Shown piece after piece: positions 8,770 to 18,200 of a stretch of DNA of 64,000 nucleotides. How positions within the stretch are numbered: position 1 is the first letter of the stretch; every line of letters begins with the position of its first letter. This DNA comes from Fibrobacter succinogenes (GTDB taxonomy: Bacteria > Fibrobacterota > Fibrobacteria > Fibrobacterales > Fibrobacteraceae). The stretch is taken from positions 1 to 64,000 of the forward strand of contig CACZAD010000016.1 in assembly GCA_902779055.1 (NCBI GenBank), written 5' to 3'. The notes below the pieces were generated by a model, which saw only the letters and a program-made list of their open reading frames with translations, did no database searches and was not told where the DNA came from. Made by a program: the position numbers and the translations under genes.

Positions 8770-11700
8770 GTGAGTATCAAGAAGTATCTGTTAGCTTTGT
8801 GTGCGGCTACCTCTCTAATGGCTGCGCAACAAGAACAACCCACTCCTTACGACTTGATCAGACCGACGTTCCCGTTGACTTGGGATTCGACAGTTTTCAA
8901 GAACTTTGATACATCCGTCACCAAGAAAAAGAACATGTTGCCGAAAAACCTGACTCCGGCAGCATACGCTCCAAACGCATTGATTCCAGACACGCTGAAC
9001 CAGGCCTACCTGGACGCCATCAACTACCGTATGTCGCCGATTCGCGTGAACCAGGCTGGCTATCTCGAAACGGACCTGGAACGTAAATTCTATTACGTCG
9101 GTAACGCATCCTCCTTTGAAGTCGTTGATGTCAACGGCAAGTCCTTTGCTCCGGCCATCACAGGCGCACTGACCTCCTCTGGCCAAACGACGACCTCCGA
9201 CTGGACCATCATCGCCGGCACCAACGCCGCCACGAACGACCAGAAGCGTTATCAGGTCGATATCAAGGGTCAATCCGGCACAATTATGATCGGTAGCATT
9301 CCACAGAGTGTTCCGACCGAAACACGTCTCCGCATTAAAGTCGGCGACGACATTTCTAGCACATTTATCATCTCCAACAAGGTCTACTCCATGGTGAAGG
9401 ATGCCGCCCTCAAGTTCTACGGCATCAACCGCAGTGGTAACGGCGAATCCTGGTTCCACCCCGCAAGCCATACCAAGGACGGTGGCGGTCCTATCGTTAC
9501 CGACGCCGAAGACGTTCGCGGACCTTTCAACGAAGCTCTTGCAGGGACCCTCGAAGGTGGTTACTACGACTGCGGTGACCATCTGAAGGAATCCCAGACC
9601 CAGATGTACGCTTTCATGGTGGCAGCTGTCATGGCGGCAACGAACCCGGAAGCGGACGAAGACCATTACGCTTACAACCAGGGTGAAACCGTCAACACGG
9701 ACGGTATCCCGGACATGATGCGCGAAGCCAAACACGGTGCGGACTTCGTCCTCCGCGCCTACGTGCGTGCCAAGGGTGTCATCGATGATATGGCCCTCTC
9801 CGTCGGTAACTTCGGTTCGGACCACGCCTGGTGGGGACGCCCCGAAAACCAGGACAAGCTCCCGGTCGACAATTCCGCATCTGCTACAGACCGTGGCGGT
9901 CCGGCTTCCAGAACCGTCCGTCTCGGTGAAATCGGTGCCAACATCGGTGGTGAAACGGCTGCCGGCTTGGCCCTCGTCGCAAAGCTTTACAGCGACTATC
10001 CCGAATACAAGGCTTTTGCCGACAGCTGCTTGCAGGTCGCTAAAGAGATGTACGACTTTGCAAAGTCCATGGCCCAGGGCAAGACCTACACCAACAACAA
10101 GAAGGCAGCAGGCTGGTCCAGCCCGGCTTACAACGGCAACAACGAATTCTATGACGACATGGCACTCGCTTCTGTGGCCCTCCTTTACGCCACCGGCGAC
10201 GAAAAATACACCGACGACATGCTCCGCACCAAGAATATGGTCCAGGGCCAGGAATACGCCCAGGGTCCGGGCTTCTTCGATGGCGGTTGGTTCGTCACGA
10301 ACAACAAGGGATTCTTCAAGGACGTCAAGAACACCAGCTGGGCAAACGCCTACTCCTACGCCCTTTATGCATTGTATAAGTTGATCCTTGCCGACAAGAC
10401 CAAGGCTACGACAGAATACCACTTGACCGAAAGCGAATGGCTCAACGCCGTTGAAGACTGTATCATCGACATGATCAGTAACTTGAACGACATGAGCGGA
10501 AACGGCAACGGCTCCATCGAACTCCCGGCAACCGGCAACTGGAAGTCCCGTACGTTCCAGTTCGACCCGATCTGGTTCACGATGCACACCGACCAGACCT
10601 GGATTTACAACCGCTACCAAACCGGTAACATCTTCGAAGTTCTTGCCTACGCAGACGTCGCCAAGGATATCGAACAGAAAGGCCTTACCCTCCCGAACGT
10701 GGGCTCCCCGAACTGGAAAGCCGACGAAATGCGCCAGCTCGCCATCAACCAGCTCAACTACATGTTGGGCGTGAACCCGTGGGACGTTTCGTTCATCCTA
10801 GGTATCGGCGACAAGAACGACGCCCATCCGCACCACCGCGCAGCAAACCCCGAAGGCAAGAATATGCCGGGTGCAAGCTACAAGTACAATCCGCCGACCG
10901 GCGCCCTCTTTGGTGGCGTGACTCCGGGCCTTACGAACTCCTGGGTTCCTGACAACAAGAGCTGGGAAGACTACCACCTTTCAGAAACCTGTATCGACGC
11001 CGCTGCAACCTTGGTCAGTGCAGGCATGCTCGCCGCCCAGAAGGTCGACAAGACCCTCGCCCCGGACATCAGCGTCGAAATCCGCCACGTGAGCATGGAC
11101 TCCGCCATCGTGACCATCAAGCTCACCCAGCGCGGCACCGCTACAATCTCTTACGGCACGACCGAAGGCCAGTACAACTTGACCGCAACAAGCACCGAAG
11201 CTGGCGTCCATCACGACATCGTTCTCCACGACTTGACTCCGGGCACCGCCTACTACTTCTATGTGACGGGTTCTAACGCCTACAAGCCCGAAAACACCAA
11301 GACCAAGTTCCTCGTCGACAGCACCCAGACTCCGTACACGTTCACGACGCTCAGCACTGTCGAAAACGCAAACATCGCAAACGTCACCGTCTGTAACGTC
11401 ACTGCCGACAGCGCCGAAATCATGTGGTACACCCCGAACGGCGAATACGAATCCAAGGTCTACTGGGATACCAAGCCGCACTCCACCTCCGCAGAATTTG
11501 CTTACAACAGCGGAAGCGGCAACGCAGACGTTTCTGGCATTCCGACGCAGTTCCACTACGTGAAGATTGGCGGCCTCAAGGAAAAGACGACCTACTACTT
11601 CATGGTCGAAAGCAACGGCGCCCAGTCTACAGTCGACGACAACGGCAACTTGCTCAAGTTCACGACTCCGGTGGCCTGGTACGACTTTAGCGTGAGAACA

Positions 11701-14700
11701 TACCAGTACGAATGGGACGGCAAGCCGGCCATCAACATGAACATTTTCAACAACGAAGCTAGACCGTTCGACAGCCTCACCGTCCGTATGTACATGCGTG
11801 GCGACGACGACCTCTACGACGACGTCGCTATCCGTACCGACATTTGCCAGGCATACGACGAAGCAGGCTTCAACAAGGCCTGCGACGCATCTACACTTGC
11901 TCAGTTGAACGAAGGATTCCGCCACGCCCGTCCGGTCAAGATCGAAGACACCTACGACGAAAAGACCAAGACCTGGCAGTGGTACTTCCCGATCCCGCTC
12001 GGTTCCACCGTCATCAAGAGTTCCAGCCGCTTCCGCGTGGACGTTCTCTTCGTGGCCCGTATCCGCGCCGTGGGCCAGGACGACCCGCTTGACATTCCGC
12101 CGCAGAACAAGAGACTCTACTGCCGTTCGGGCGACAAGTGGCACTGGGTCACCGACATCACCAGCCAGGAAAGCCTCGACGCCAATCCGGGTGACTGGAG
12201 CTGGATGCCGCACTCCCGTACGAACGACGAAGAAAAGGACTATCCGGGCATGCCTTGCGAAGAAAAGGATGCCGGCGATATCGACCTCGACCTCGCCATC
12301 GAAAACCCGTACGTTTCCGTTTACCGCAAAGACGAATTCATCTGGGGTTACAGTCCTTCCAAGAAGGAAATGGAAACCAAGAGAGCGAACTACAAGATGG
12401 ACATTACGTTCGATCCTCCGTTCAACGTCTCTAATGGTTCCCACATCGACATCGACCAGACAAGCAGCACAGTCCACGTCACCGGCAAGGCTCACGTGAG
12501 CGAAGGCGGCTTTATCACGAAGGTCTGGGCAAACGGCATCAAGGTTTCTGGCCAGGCATTCTTCGACGGTCTCGACAAATGGCTCCTGAACGAAGCCGGA
12601 ACCGAAATCATTGCCAAGTACGACATTCCGTCGGATATGTGGGATCTCGACATTCCGGTGAAGATGGGCATTGGCTCCAAGAAGGTGGACATTACGGTCT
12701 TTGCAGGCCCGAACCCCACGTGCGAAGCCTGCACCGAAAACGGTGGCTGCGCCTTCGAAAACAGAACCTATTACGTGAACTTCTCGAAGGGTGACGCCAC
12801 GGCATCTCAGCTCGTCATCAAGGATCCTACGGCCGGTACACCGATCGTAAGCCCGGCAAATCCGGAAGGAACTCCGTTCATCATCGAATTGACGGACAAG
12901 GATAAGGCTAAGGGCAATGTCCAGACGCTCGAAGTCCAGGTGATCAACAACAAGAAGAACGACATCCTCAAGGTCACCCTGACAGCAGACCCGGCTAACC
13001 CCGGCCACTTTGTCAGCGGAACGATTACAGCGGTCAACCACTCCAAGGAAACAAGGAACCAGACCTCCGAAATTTCGTTCTTCGCAGGCGATACGATCCA
13101 GGTCGTCTACACGGACCCGGATGACGAAGATGATATTTCTAAACAGAGCTTCTTCGCCGAATCCAAGGTTCCGTCGCCGCAGACCGTGCTTGCCGAAGAT
13201 ACCGACTGCGACAACAAGGCCGACCAGTTGAAGATCATCTTCACGAACAAGCTTGCAGAAGGCTACACGCTGGATAGCATCAGGTACTTTATCGACGGCA
13301 TGGCCGATACGGTAAAGGTAGCCCTCAACGCCGCGACTTACGTCGACATGAGCGAAGTCGTCATTCCGATCGACACGAGCCTTATCCAAAAGAACCCGAG
13401 TCCGTCCGGAAAGATCACGACCTACGTGGCTGACCGTGGCACGGCAAACCCGGAAGTCGCAAAGATTACCGATGGCATCCTCCCCACGCTCGAAAGCGTT
13501 TCCATCCTCGAAAAGGCTGACGACGACAATAGCGATTACGATACCGTCATGGTGGCATTCTCCGAACCGGTGATCCTCTCGTCCCAGAGCGAATGGCCGC
13601 TCGCCGTCGCAGGCACGGTTGGCGTTCCGACCGTCATCGGAAAGGGAACCACGACCAACAACGGAAAGAGCTGGACGTTCGTCATCAGCGGTAACGCCGA
13701 CAAGTCCCTTGTTCCGATTGGCGCACAGGTGACCCCGAAAACGACTGGCGGATTCACCATCACCGACCAGAGCTTCAACGCCATCAATCCGGCTGGCTGT
13801 AAGACGGTCGCCGTCACGCTCATTTCTCGCCCGGTACCGGTTTACCATGCCGAAATGATCGACAAGGAAGGCGACGGTGTTCCGGACGTGGTCTACATTA
13901 TGTTCGAAAGAAAGCTCAAGACCAAGGACATGTTCGACAGCATCGTGACGGTCTGGGGCAATCCGGGCATCACGCGTTCGTTCATCATCTCCGCCGATAC
14001 GACAGGTGGCGTCATCGTTCCGAAGGAATCCTTCTGGACAATCCGCGATTCCAGCGTAACATCGCAGACCATCGTTCAGGTTGACTCCGTAACGACAAAG
14101 GATACCCTGGTCACGAACACCTACAGCATTATCGAGATCAACATTCCTGCAAGCCTCGCCTATCCTTACGGTTCTACCAGCGGCGAAAACGACGGAAACG
14201 GCACGGTTTCTCCGCTCAAGGGTGCGGCAAGCGGCTTCTTCGAAACGACCTACACGCTCTACGACAAGTGCGCACCGGTCATCACGTCGGCCCGCCTGCT
14301 CAAGGGCGCTCTCTCGGTCAACGCCTCCGAACCGCTCAACCGCCAGGAAACCGGCAAATACATCCAGCGCGAACGTGACGAATACATTCCGCCTAACGCA
14401 CCGCAGGGTACCGGCAGATCCCAGATGTTCATCTATGACGAAAAGCAGAATGTCATCCACGCCGGCGACCGCATCCGCCTTGTTCCGGAACTCCTCGGAG
14501 CCTCTTACTCCGACAAGAGCAACAACATTCCGACAAACGCGAACCCCTACGTTCGCGTTACGGGTGACGACAACATACGCTTTGCCGTCAAGCTCGTCAA
14601 GCCGGTTTCTACGCCGAAGATTGGTGCATATGCAGGACGTCCGGAAGCACTCAAGAACGATGCATTCCTGACGAGCGTCCGCATTGGCGACAAGAACAAC

Positions 14701-15195
14701 TTCATCAGCGCCAACGGAACGGTCATGGGACAGTCCGATACACTGACGTACTTCAGCGCAGGTCCTGAATTCGATATCGACATCACGATGCCTTCGGCAA
14801 GCTTCATGACGCACGACGGCAAGTACATGTACGATTACCGCATCAAGATCGCGATGGACCTCTACGACAACCTTGGACAATACATCAACACCTACAATCT
14901 TGACATTTCGAAGGAAAACTTCGCAGCAATGCGAAACCTCGTCGATAACGGAACCATGAAGCTCTATCTGGAATGGGCTGCCAAGGACAACGAAGCGCCT
15001 GTCGCCAAGAAGGGCAACAAGATTGGAACCGGCGCCTTCATCGCGAAGTTCGACTTCTTTGCAGAAGCTGTCTGCGCTACGACATTCGATGAATCGAGTA
15101 ACGACTACAAGGCAACTTGCAAGGCCGTCGGCGACAAGGTCGAAAAGGCATCCGACAACAAGACCAAGACGTTCGGCTTCAAGAGAAAGAAGTAA
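8770..15195 (+). CDS. Giant multidomain GH9 cellulase, copy 2
   Basis: Secreted GH9 enzyme of 2141 residues, closely similar to the preceding gene from the signal peptide to the last residue. The GTG start (AGGAG five bases upstream) gives SIKKYLLALCAATSLMA, matching SITKYLM of copy 1. Catalytic residues: D267 and D270 in YYDCGDH and E739 in SETCID, with NPWDVSFILG and HPHHR. The rest follows copy 1: Ig-like N-domain, GH9, two fibronectin III domains, binding-like domain, Ig modules, Ca-loop modules (AEDTDCDNKAD, DKEGDGVPD) and FlgD-like C-domain ending GFKRKK. It lacks the insertion copy 1 carries after its DDMIRTRNLV segment and has a longer insert near 14060-14110. It has its own leader hairpins and terminator. 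Confidence 0.93.
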   Translation: MSIKKYLLALCAATSLMAAQQEQPTPYDLIRPTFPLTWDSTVFKNFDTSVTKKKNMLPKNLTPAAYAPNALIPDTLNQAYLDAINYRMSPIRVNQAGYLETDLERKFYYVGNASSFEVVDVNGKSFAPAITGALTSSGQTTTSDWTIIAGTNAATNDQKRYQVDIKGQSGTIMIGSIPQSVPTETRLRIKVGDDISSTFIISNKVYSMVKDAALKFYGINRSGNGESWFHPASHTKDGGGPIVTDAEDVRGPFNEALAGTLEGGYYDCGDHLKESQTQMYAFMVAAVMAATNPEADEDHYAYNQGETVNTDGIPDMMREAKHGADFVLRAYVRAKGVIDDMALSVGNFGSDHAWWGRPENQDKLPVDNSASATDRGGPASRTVRLGEIGANIGGETAAGLALVAKLYSDYPEYKAFADSCLQVAKEMYDFAKSMAQGKTYTNNKKAAGWSSPAYNGNNEFYDDMALASVALLYATGDEKYTDDMLRTKNMVQGQEYAQGPGFFDGGWFVTNNKGFFKDVKNTSWANAYSYALYALYKLILADKTKATTEYHLTESEWLNAVEDCIIDMISNLNDMSGNGNGSIELPATGNWKSRTFQFDPIWFTMHTDQTWIYNRYQTGNIFEVLAYADVAKDIEQKGLTLPNVGSPNWKADEMRQLAINQLNYMLGVNPWDVSFILGIGDKNDAHPHHRAANPEGKNMPGASYKYNPPTGALFGGVTPGLTNSWVPDNKSWEDYHLSETCIDAAATLVSAGMLAAQKVDKTLAPDISVEIRHVSMDSAIVTIKLTQRGTATISYGTTEGQYNLTATSTEAGVHHDIVLHDLTPGTAYYFYVTGSNAYKPENTKTKFLVDSTQTPYTFTTLSTVENANIANVTVCNVTADSAEIMWYTPNGEYESKVYWDTKPHSTSAEFAYNSGSGNADVSGIPTQFHYVKIGGLKEKTTYYFMVESNGAQSTVDDNGNLLKFTTPVAWYDFSVRTYQYEWDGKPAINMNIFNNEARPFDSLTVRMYMRGDDDLYDDVAIRTDICQAYDEAGFNKACDASTLAQLNEGFRHARPVKIEDTYDEKTKTWQWYFPIPLGSTVIKSSSRFRVDVLFVARIRAVGQDDPLDIPPQNKRLYCRSGDKWHWVTDITSQESLDANPGDWSWMPHSRTNDEEKDYPGMPCEEKDAGDIDLDLAIENPYVSVYRKDEFIWGYSPSKKEMETKRANYKMDITFDPPFNVSNGSHIDIDQTSSTVHVTGKAHVSEGGFITKVWANGIKVSGQAFFDGLDKWLLNEAGTEIIAKYDIPSDMWDLDIPVKMGIGSKKVDITVFAGPNPTCEACTENGGCAFENRTYYVNFSKGDATASQLVIKDPTAGTPIVSPANPEGTPFIIELTDKDKAKGNVQTLEVQVINNKKNDILKVTLTADPANPGHFVSGTITAVNHSKETRNQTSEISFFAGDTIQVVYTDPDDEDDISKQSFFAESKVPSPQTVLAEDTDCDNKADQLKIIFTNKLAEGYTLDSIRYFIDGMADTVKVALNAATYVDMSEVVIPIDTSLIQKNPSPSGKITTYVADRGTANPEVAKITDGILPTLESVSILEKADDDNSDYDTVMVAFSEPVILSSQSEWPLAVAGTVGVPTVIGKGTTTNNGKSWTFVISGNADKSLVPIGAQVTPKTTGGFTITDQSFNAINPAGCKTVAVTLISRPVPVYHAEMIDKEGDGVPDVVYIMFERKLKTKDMFDSIVTVWGNPGITRSFIISADTTGGVIVPKESFWTIRDSSVTSQTIVQVDSVTTKDTLVTNTYSIIEINIPASLAYPYGSTSGENDGNGTVSPLKGAASGFFETTYTLYDKCAPVITSARLLKGALSVNASEPLNRQETGKYIQRERDEYIPPNAPQGTGRSQMFIYDEKQNVIHAGDRIRLVPELLGASYSDKSNNIPTNANPYVRVTGDDNIRFAVKLVKPVSTPKIGAYAGRPEALKNDAFLTSVRIGDKNNFISANGTVMGQSDTLTYFSAGPEFDIDITMPSASFMTHDGKYMYDYRIKIAMDLYDNLGQYINTYNLDISKENFAAMRNLVDNGTMKLYLEWAAKDNEAPVAKKGNKIGTGAFIAKFDFFAEAVCATTFDESSNDYKATCKAVGDKVEKASDNKTKTFGFKRKK

Positions 15196-15207
15196 TATTG
15201 AACCAAA

Positions 15208-15245
15208 AGCCACCTGGATTTCACCATCCAGGCGGCTCTTTATTT
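15208..15245 (+). terminator. Terminator-like hairpin between GH9 copies 2 and 3
   Basis: Stem AGCCaCCTGGAT / ATCCAGGcGGCT with one mismatch and loop TTCACC, then a weak CTTTATTT tract. It is homologous to the terminator at 8471. It lies about 36 bp before the start of the third GH9 gene, so partial read-through into that gene is likely. Confidence 0.75.
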
Positions 15246-15280
15246 GAAGTGTATAGGGTATTAGGAGGCACAAATTTATT

Positions 15281-18200
15281 ATGAAAAAACTATTCTATTT
15301 CGCATTTTTGTTATCCCTGTTCTGTATTGAAGACGCTGCGGCCCAGCTCCCCAATATCGATAGGACATGTACCACCTGTAGCCGACGCTACCTGGACTCG
15401 CTAAACGTTTTCGACAGACGCCCCATACGCATCAACCAGAGCGGTTTCAGGCCGCAGGACTATAAATACGCCTATGTCGCCGATACCAAGGAAAAGACGT
15501 TCAAGGTCATCGACGCCAACAGCGGTAAGGAAGTTCCGGGTGGCGGAAACCTGACGCTGATTGGCGATTACATCAAGCCGAACATTTGGATCAACGGTGC
15601 ATACGGCGCCGCCAAGGATAACCAGCTTTACGAATTCGGTAGTCTGGATTCCAGCACGACAAAAGAAACGCTCTACCGCGCCGACTTCTCGACGCTCTCG
15701 ACGACGGGCGAATACTTCCTCGTGGTGGGTAACGACACCTCAGCCACATTCCATGTGCATCCGTCCATCTACAACGCCATTCTCGAAAACTCCCTGCAGT
15801 TCTTCGGCATCCAGCGTTGCGGAGACACAAAGTCGCACTTCCACAAGCCCTGCCATTTGATGGATGGTTCCAAGGTCGGACACGACTTGACCGGCGGTTG
15901 GCATGACTGCGGTGACCATTTCAAAGTTTCCGAAACGCTTGGCTACACGGCATACGTGCTTTCGATGGTTTACCTCACCTACCCCAACAAGGCCGAAGAC
16001 CGCTATGGTGAATCCTATGCCGACACGACCTTCACGGATGGCATTCCGGACATTCTCCACGAAGCAAAGATCGGTGCAGACTTTATCTACAAGCTCTACA
16101 AGGCCTCCAAGGCAGACGGCTTGATTGAACAGAACGACATGTACCATTCTGTCGGTGTTGACCAGGTAGACCACGAATACTGGGATTTGCCGGAACGCCA
16201 GGACGCACAGGATCCCGATAAAGGAGGTCCGCCCCGTGCCGTTTTGAAGGGTATTGGTGCCAATACCGCCGGTATGTACATCGCCGCCCTCGCAAACGTC
16301 GCTACAGGCTACCGCGTCTATGACCCGGCCTATTCAGACTCGCTCATCGAAGCCGCAAAGGACATGTACAAGAACGTGATGATGCCGTTGTTTGACTACG
16401 GTGCCGAAAACGAAATGGGAAAGACTACGGACTTCCCGGGATTCTATACCGGTGGTGGTCCGCGCTATGATGACGGTGCAGCAGCAGCCCTTGCCATGTG
16501 GTACGCCACCAAGGACACGATGTACCGTTACGACCTCTACAAGAATACCAAGATTTTCAACAACGCCACCAACTGCCAGTTCAACCTGGACTACTTCCCG
16601 GCAGGCTTCCTCGGCAACACAAGCGGATTCTCGCCGGGCGGATGGGCTACAGACTACCAGAACATCCACACATACGTCTTGTTCGCCTTCCAGAACCTGA
16701 TTTTGAACAGTGCCGAAAAGTCCGCCGAATACGGCCTTACGGAATCCGAACGCGATACGCTCTCGTTGCGCAACATGGCGACATTCCGCAAGATCCTGAA
16801 CGATGCGACGAACCAGGGCGACTCTACCGTTCTCGTAAACCCTGGCGTTGGCACCGGCGACCCGCATGAAGGTCCGACCGACCTCAAGGTCATCAAGCCC
16901 TACAACCTTGTGTGGACGAGCTTTGACTGGGGCGTCATCCGCTACAACCTGGGTACCGCCGTTTCGATCTTCTTGATGTACGAACTCACGAAGGACGAAC
17001 GCTACTTAAAGGTCGCCCTCGACAACATGTATTACGCTCTCGGTGCAAATCCGTGGGACATCTCGCTCTTGATGGGTGCAGGCGACAAGAACCCGCAACA
17101 CCCGCACAACCGTTCCGCAAACCCGGACGGCTATAACGCAGGCGGCGCCCCTTACCAGTATAGATGCCCGAAGGGCGCCCTCATGGGTGGACGCGACCCC
17201 AACAGAACCCTCATCGAAGACTGGGAACAGTACACTTCGACCGAAACTTGCATTGACTTCTCTGCACAGTTCCTCTTCCCGGCACAGAGCCTCGCCGAAA
17301 CGCTCCCGCCTGACAACGAAGGTCCGATTTTCAGCAACATCGTAGGAACGCCAATTACGGATTCCACGGCCATCATCAGCTGGGACGCCAACGAAGTCGC
17401 ACTCGTCACTGTATTCTACGACGTAACGCCGAACGCCAATACCGCAAAGTCCGTACAGCAGGACAAGGCATCCAAGGGCGGCTCCGTCACGCTTACCGGG
17501 CTCATTCCGGGACAGACCTACTACTTCTATCTCGAAGGCGTGGACACCAAGAGAAACATTTCCACGGACGACAACCATGGTTACTGGTACCAGTTCACCA
17601 TGACCCCGACGGGCACGACCATCAAGGGCGTCACGATTTGCCAGGTGGACAACCGCAGCGCAAAGATTTACTGGTGGAGTACCGACCGCCTGAACGGCAT
17701 CGTCAGCTATGGCACCACGACCGGCAACTATACAGCAACGACGACCGCCAATGGCGGCGCAGTCCTTTTCCACGAAGCCGAACTCACTGGACTTCAGGCC
17801 GGAACGACTTACTACTTCACCGTTTCTTCGGGTACGACAACGTCTGAAGAATACTCGTTTACAACAGAAACGCATTCCACTTATGCAGACCTTGTCATAA
17901 GAGTCAAACCGACCGCTTACCAGAACGAAAGCAGATGCACTGCCAACAACTGGGAAAACTGCGCAGATTTCATTATCGAAATCCTCAACAACGACACACT
18001 CGAATTCGAAGACTTCGAACTCCGCTTCTATCTGGGCGCAGAAGCAAGCCTTGAAAGACCAGTCAGCTACATCAACCAGGTCTTTGGTGGTAACGGACGC
18101 CGTGTAGGCGATGCAGAAATTGTGTTCGGGCAGCAGACTATGGATGGTGCCGGGCAATACTACTTACCCATTACCATAAAATCCAGACTGCCAGTCTCCG

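Noticed and set aside
8815..10620. 601-codon minus-strand frame inside GH9 copy 2
   Set aside because: Antisense shadow of the catalytic domain; no independent evidence.
10981..15273. 1430-codon open frame on the minus strand inside GH9 copy 2
   Set aside because: It is a shadow of the GH9 gene caused by its GAC/GTC-rich codon use; it is low in protein-like features, has no signal or domain, and overlaps the catalytic gene completely.
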